From positions 1,860,001-1,924,000 of the forward strand of contig JANFOG010000002.1 of the NCBI GenBank assembly GCA_024336345.1: a stretch of DNA of 64,000 bases, in the 5' to 3' direction. This stretch comes from Mariannaea sp. PMI_226 (Eukaryota; Ascomycota; Sordariomycetes; Hypocreales; Nectriaceae). A program made the translations under genes and the position numbers. Below the pieces are notes generated by a model, which saw nothing but the letters and a program-made list of their open reading frames with translations, ran no database searches and was not told the origin of the DNA. This document shows positions 58,505 to 64,000 of the stretch, piece by piece (the stretch's first letter is position 1; each line of letters opens with the position of its first letter).

Positions 58505-61500
58505 ATGCAAGACGGCAATTTGAGGAGGAAGCCCCTCCCAACCCTTCGAACCACGTCCCCAGTATCGATCCAGCGTAAATCGGTAGAAGAACCAGGAAAC
58601 ATGGAGGCCAAGAAATCTCGCTCGTTTTCCAAAGCTCTGCGGTCTCTCAGCAACTCTTCAATGGAGTCATTATCACCGGTTCCTTCCAAAGGCTCGACTA
58701 GTTCCCGACGCCTTCACAAAAACCATTCCGGGTCAGGGTCGATGATCGATAAGATACACCGACGAGTTTCGAGCCATTCGCCCATGAGTACCTCCCCCCC
58801 GAAGCTATCCCCGATCCCCCTCGACGTCCCATACTCCGCCATGGAAATTATCCAGCATGGTCCCCTCAAGGCGGACATCAGCTTGCTGAAAGCCAGGTCT
58901 GAGTATTTGGTTTTGACCAACGAGTGCTTGGTCAGGTTCGGGAGCTTGGATGCTGCGAAATCCAGCTTTCCTCAGCTAGGCCAGCCAGCCAACAAACGAA
59001 CTAATGCTGCCAACCACTCCGGCAACAAGCCAACCGCAGCTGATCTTCGCGTGGAGATGCCCCTTCGGAACATCCTTGCCGCCTTTAACGAAGAAGGCTC
59101 GAGCCCTCGATTTGGAATCGAAGTGTGGTGGGCTTCCCACTGGCCAAAATTATCATATTGCAAGACACAGCTCTTCTTCTCTCTGCCACATGATCGCGAC
59201 CGATGGTTAGCTGAGATCCAGCATGCTTGTAGAATGAACCTCAGGAAATCTCCCGGCCACTCTCTGATCACAGACAACCTCCGAACTAGGATTTACCACA
59301 TTGTGGAAACTTGCGAGCCAGGTGCATCGCAACAGGAGAACAAGATTTCGATATTCCCCGTTGCCAAACGAGTTATTGGTATGCCGCAAAAGTCCTTGTC
59401 CCTGGATGAGTCTTTGCATCCTGTAGATGGTCCATCCTACTATGTTGTCCTTGGGCCATGCATGTGCTACTTTTTAGAAGTTCTCAAAGCAGATGTTGGG
59501 GTTTCTGCTGCAGACCTGCGGGTGAAAGTCCAGTCGTTTGGTACGGTCACCATCACTCGCTTTAAGGCGTCCGTAGCATCTCAAGAGCAGCGGTTCGTGA
59601 TGAGTTTTCGGTAAGTCAAGAGGATGATATAAGTATCGGAAATTGTGCGCTCGAGGTAAACTAATCAATCATAGAATTCCTTTTGGGCGTGAGACGCGAC
59701 TAGAACTTGCTAGCATCCACTACCGCCGGGTCATTGAGACCATGACCAAACTCGATCGAGAACTCAAGCCTATGTGGCCACAGCACCTGCAGCAAGACAT
59801 TTTTGATGTCAAAGGCCTCCCACCACCCCTGCAGCTCACCTCTGGAAATGACTTGGGAGGTTTGAAACGAAGCTTGCACGCTTACTGCGCTGCTTTCCAT
59901 ACCCAAGTTCCTCGGTGGAATATCGAATGGGATGCGCAGTCCCAAGCAACATTTCGTCTTCTGCCATCAAGGTCAACACCGTATTCGCCGCTCCAGCTTC
60001 TTGCTGTCTTCCGAGCATTGAGGTACAATAGTTACTTCAAGGCCCTGTCTTTCCGTGATGTCGACTTGACTTCTCTCATCGGAAAACATGACTACTCTCA
60101 GTACGGCGACGCTATTGTGTTCAATTCCCTGAACGGTAAGTCCCAGCATTAGTTCTCAACTCAAGGGCGGCTATTAACTTGCGAGGCAGGTCGACGTCTT
60201 TCAGAAGAACACTACGACCTACTAGTGCAGGCGCCCGTTCTCGTCCTTGAGATTCACGCGTTGTTGTTCTCCTCTGAATCTATTCGAAGTATTGATCTGC
60301 GGAATGTTCTTGGACCCCGGGCAGCGGCGAGCCTGCCAGGTCGCCCAAAAGCCGACCCTGATTATGCACGAAAACTGACATCGGAAATCTTTCGGCCTAT
60401 CTCGTGGTTGCTGAGATACGAAGCCTGTCGATGCCACAGTATCTCGCTTTCTGGTAACTTGCTCTTGCAAAGTGACGTCGAAGATTTGGCAAATCTTCTT
60501 GTCCTTGACTACACCTACCTCAAGAAGCTCGAGGTGGCGAGGTGTGGCATGGGAGATGTTGGACTGACTAAATTTTGGACTGCAATCTCGGGACAATTTT
60601 CTAACCTCGAAACGCTGGATACGTCTGACAACCAAGGAACTGTCAAGTTTGAAGTGTTGCTTAATTCACTCCGAGAACTCCGGGCTATCAAGTCGTTGAG
60701 GATCGCCGGAAACACCCGCCTCCCTCCTGGCGTTGCCATGTTTGATAATGAAATACTTGGTATCTGGACTCTAGAGGAACTGGACCTGTCAAACATTGCT
60801 GTAAGTGCAAGCGTTCTTCCTATATTTTGGGGCCGTGCTGAAATTGAAATACCAGTTGAACGACGCGACAGTCAACCAGCTGGCCCACTACTTGAGGCTA
60901 CCAAATTCGAACGATATGCAAGTTCTTCGCCTCAATAATTGTGGCTTGACTAGCCGACAAGTCGCACATCTCTTCTGGGAGATGGGCCAGGCAAGAAAAA
61001 TAACGGTGCACATCAACGGTAATCGTCTGGATGAAGGAATTGACGATCTGTGTGAAGCCATTTCCTGCGGTTTTGGACCATGGAGCCTATTCATTCGAAT
61101 GGTTGAGTTCAACTTGGAAACCAGCTACATCAAACTCCTTGAAGCGCTGACTGCCAACACCACGATTCAGTGCCTCAGTCTGGCTGGTACAACAACAATT
61201 GATTCATTCAGCGAGGAGGCGAGCGGAGCTGTGTCGAACTTCTTCTCCAAAAACGACACGGTGAGATTTCTTGACTTCTCCGGATTTGACGCGAAACTGG
61301 ATGATGGACATCTCGGACAGGACTTCTCAAGAGCTTTGATTGGCCTCCGCTCCAACACGCGAATCCAGCATCTTCGTGTACGTAGCCAGATGCTCAATGT
61401 CAACATTGGGGATCTTGCCGAGGCCATTTCGAGCAACAAGACCCTTCACACCCTGGATTGTGAGGGCAATGGTTTCAATCTTTCCAACTTCCGACATCTT

Positions 61501-62310
61501 GTGAAACACCTGGCGGACAACACGACCATCAGGTACTTCTCTGCATTTGATGATGCGGACTTCTCACGAACGGTTCAGAAAACTGTTGATCAGGCCATAC
61601 AAATTGCGAGTTCCGTACGACGTCAGTCCGTCATGTCGAGGTTCCGTAGCGAGAAAATTCCTCAAAGTGTGAGCCAGCCGTTGGCTCAGCAGCTGAAAGA
61701 TGGGTGGGAAGATTCAACACAGACGATGCAGCAAGTCTTGGAAAGAAACAAACTCCTCTACCAGGAGGGACAAGATGGCCGCCAAGAGTCGATGGATTTA
61801 GACAACACCCCATATGGGGATGATGTTTTCTCCAGAGACTTTGGCGGACTCGCACTTCGAGCTTTCAGGTCGTCCCCGCGCCCCACTAGTTGGCGTGGTT
61901 CTTCATCTAATATGGATAACCTTAACAAGCGGGCTAGCACGATATCTTTGGCAACAAGCATGAACCTCCTGTTGCCCGATCAGAATTCGAAAACGTCAAG
62001 GTCGTACTCGCTTGTATCAAGCGATGGTGCTGGAAGTCCGGCTGTAGATAGCCAAAGTACGGAGTCGGCAATACCCACGCCTCCAGAGCCGGAGAGCCCA
62101 GTGGAGAAAGAATATAGTCTGGGCAATCAGCAAGAGGAGACAGCTGCGACGGATCATTCTCCCGAGTACGATTATACCTTTTCGGATGCTAGAGATCGTG
62201 AGCTTAAGCTTGACTTTCAGGTTCATCGGAGATTCTGGAGCGAGGAGGCAGGACTCATTGAGGAGGAGGATCACGGAGTACAAGTTGATGAGCGGCGTTC
62301 ACATGAGTGA
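58505..62310 (+). CDS. PH-domain plus leucine-rich-repeat protein (CARMIL-like layout)
   Basis: Exons 58505-59610, 59675-60135, 60190-60800 and 60856-62310 give 1210 residues. A Ser-rich basic N-terminus precedes a PH-like domain (about 115-245: SEYLVLTNECLVRFG to HDRDRWLAEIQHA). A second conserved block and then an RNI-like LRR solenoid follow (for example LEELDLSNIA, MQVLRLNNCGLT, LHTLDCEGNGF), spanning about 540-1010. The tail is Ser-rich and acidic. This order recalls animal CARMIL proteins, which bind membranes and capping protein, but I see no capping-protein-interaction motif, so the resemblance is architectural only. Proteins like this occur in other filamentous ascomycetes; the function is not known to me. 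ATG 58505 is the first ATG in the frame; 58598 is an alternative. Confidence 0.82.
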
Positions 62311-63597
62311 TTCAACAGATAGGGAGCAGGTGATTTGATACTTGTGTGCGAGATACGGTTTTCTTTCTTTGTTTGTTTCTTCTTGCTCTTTTCTTCCTTT
62401 TCCTCTCCCATACTTTCTCTTCTTGTTCTTGATCATGGCGTTTGAACGGCGAGGATGACAGCATGAAGCATGCATTTTTGCTTCACAAGCAGGTTCTTGA
62501 TACCCTTTTCTGTTGGTTAGGAAAAAGCGCAAATGAGGATTCATGTAATTAGTTTAACCCAAAGAACAATTCAATCTCTGAAAACTAATTTCTATTTTTG
62601 ATTCAGTGGTTACTGTTGTCTATAGATGTATATATGAATTGCTCATGCGAATTGACGATATGAGAACCTTTAGCTCCTGTTGATCAGTGACCTGGGTTGA
62701 ACCTTGGAGTTGGAGGGTACCTTATATCTATAATAAGGCACCTATCAACGTGCCAAGGCACTCAAGGTGCCTTATGCAAATAGCACACCAATCAGCAATA
62801 CCTAAGGTACCTACCTACCTACCTACCTTCCATACTTGGTATGTACGAATGCTCACAACCAAGACCATCCCACACTTGGTGTATTTGGGTACTTGCACAT
62901 CTAGACAGGATCTATACAGAGTCCAAGAGTAGGTAGGTACGGTAACTCTAGTGAGGAAGGCAATTACTCCGTAATCCGCACTGCATTCATTCTGCAGTCT
63001 GTGTTCCAGTCCACCCACTTACTCCGTACACTGACCAAAGTGGGGTCTTAGCGAATCAAGCCACCCCACAACCAATTTTAGGTCCCGTAAAGGGGGAGCC
63101 TGGAACAACAGAGGTCCTCTCACTCAGCAGCGCCATTGGAGATGACCCAGCCCCAGCCCCATCCGACTGCAGAAGCCCAAAAGACTGCAGCCCAAATCTA
63201 CCTCTGGCCGTCGTCATCAGCGACGTCTGTCCTAACGTAAAGGTAGTGGACTCTACCAGGTGCCTGGCAAATCTTCCAACTTACCTAACCATCACCATCA
63301 CCACCTCCGTCTCCCGCTCGTGGATTGCCCATTACCCTTACCCTCACCCTCTTCACCCTCCGTCTTCCCGCATCCACTGCCGCGCGAACCATTTCCCGGT
63401 AACTTGTTTGTTGTGCTGTTTTTTTCTACTTGATTTCGCCTGCGACTTCTCATTCATCGTTCCCCTCATTTCCGATATTGCGGAGCTTCCACGCTCCTCC
63501 AGTCGCTTCTCGTGGACGACAAGCCCTCGATCGAACTCCCCCCTTCCCAGCGAGCTTTCTGCTTTTTATTCACGCCTGACAAAGTGTCCACGCTACC
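62311..63597. other. Interval between the PH-LRR and PAN1-like genes
   Basis: No gene is seen. It contains the PH-LRR 3' UTR, an ACCT repeat (62801-62828), TAGGTACCT-type motifs (about 62705-62830 and 62933) and two TACTCCGTA copies (62965-62973 and 63021-63029). From about 63280 it is pyrimidine-rich, the likely leader of the next gene. The 244-codon frame at 63246-63980 is out of frame with that gene. Confidence 0.6.
62801..62828. repeat. ACCT tetranucleotide repeat with GGTACCTA core
   Basis: One GGTACCTA core continues into five ACCT units, directly linking the dispersed TAGGTACCTA motif with tandem ACCT repeats. Confidence 0.75.
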
Positions 63598-64000
63598 ATG
63601 TATTCAAACTCGAACGCCTATTTAGGCGGCGGCAATGGCCAGCGTCCCGGCGGACCGCAACAATATCATGGAGGCTCTTTCAACAGCTTGGCCCCTGGAC
63701 AACAACAACCAAGCCAGCAGCCGAGTCCATTCGCGCCGCAACCCACCGGCTACGCCCAGGGTTCTCTACAGCCCCAGATGACTGGGTTTCCCATGCAAGG
63801 CACTGGACTGCAGCCTCAGCAGCAACTACAGCCGCAATTCACCGGCTTTCCTGGACAGGCGCAGCCTCAGCAGAGCTTCCAGACCGGCGCACCTCCCCTG
63901 CCATCGATCCCGGCGCAGTTTCAGCAGCAATTCCAGCAGCAACAAAATCAACCGCAGCAGCAGCAGCAGCAGCAGCCTAGCTTCCAGCAACAGCAGCCGA
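63598..64000 (+). CDS. pan1: PAN1-like actin/endocytosis scaffold, N-terminal part only
   Basis: An open frame starts at ATG 63598 (context TACCATGTA) and runs off the window, so only the first 134 residues are visible. They are rich in Gln and Pro, begin [12 protein letters not shown], and carry spaced QPTGY, QMTGFP and QFTGFP motifs, the style of the N-terminal repeats of fungal Pan1. Known role of Pan1: an EH-domain protein that activates Arp2/3 with End3 and Sla1 at endocytic sites. The EH domains would lie beyond the edge, so the family call rests on the N-terminal repeats. A run of seven CAG codons lies at 63955-63975. Confidence 0.65.
   Translation, partial: MYSNSNAYLGGGNGQRPGGPQQYHGGSFNSLAPGQQQPSQQPSPFAPQPTGYAQGSLQPQMTGFPMQGTGLQPQQQLQPQFTGFPGQAQPQQSFQTGAPPLPSIPAQFQQQFQQQQNQPQQQQQQQPSFQQQQP
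63955..63975 (+). repeat. CAG (polyglutamine) repeat in the PAN1-like gene
   Basis: Seven uninterrupted CAG codons sit within a longer Gln-rich stretch. Pure codon repeats of this kind are prone to length change between strains. Confidence 0.85.

Noticed and set aside
63246..63980. 244-codon + strand open frame overlapping the PAN1-like gene
   Set aside because: It is out of frame with the Gln/Pro-rich PAN1-like frame starting at 63598 and has no domain; it is a shadow of leader and repeat sequence.

Overview
The window is nuclear DNA of a filamentous ascomycete, most likely a sordariomycete and possibly Hypocreales. The evidence is short spliceosomal introns (mostly 45-100 nt, GTAAGT-like donors, CTAAC-like branch sites), long pyrimidine-rich 5' leaders, monocistronic genes on both strands, and proteins of Pezizomycotina type. 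The genus cannot be fixed from sequence alone. Gene models were built by reading splice sites by eye. In every complete model the exon phases join into one open frame. I saw no tRNA, rRNA, CRISPR array, transposase or reverse transcriptase.

Layout: 1-3543 is gene-free and carries the promoter and leader of a Cla4-type PAK kinase (3544-6499, +). A 4.7 kb gene-poor stretch precedes a PUF/RRM RNA-binding protein (11211-14824, +), which converges on an Rco1-like double-PHD protein (16695-21050, -). Next come a PA2G4/Cdb4 family protein (23482-25199, -) and, divergent from it, SNF5 (27048-29266, +). SNF5 converges on PDS5/BimD (30245-34809, -). A long divergent promoter region leads to a repeat-bearing membrane or GPI-type surface protein (38349-39886, +), which converges on the mRNA guanylyltransferase CEG1 (40588-41834, -). 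Sorting nexin SNX41 (42645-44770, -) and an uncharacterised single-pass membrane protein (46214-47407, -) follow. Divergent from the latter is CTR9 of the PAF1 complex (48776-52475, +), converging on NADH-cytochrome b5 reductase (52992-54163, -). After another 4.3 kb gene-poor stretch come a PH plus leucine-rich-repeat protein (58505-62310, +) and the start of a PAN1-like endocytic scaffold that runs off the right edge (63598-64000, +).

How the genes relate: Rco1 (Rpd3S deacetylase), Snf5 (SWI/SNF), Ctr9 (PAF1C), Ceg1 (5' capping) and Pds5 (cohesin) all act on chromatin or the RNA polymerase II template. Cla4, Pan1, Snx41 and the PH-LRR protein belong to polarity, actin and membrane traffic. 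This is mostly conserved housekeeping content, and no obvious new multi-gene system is present. The less explained items are the 25-residue-repeat surface protein, the Arg-rich single-pass protein, two short motifs scattered through intergenic DNA (TACTCCGTA and TAGGTACCTA types), an AT-rich island, and an almost ATG-free leader with two five-codon uORFs upstream of the PUF gene.
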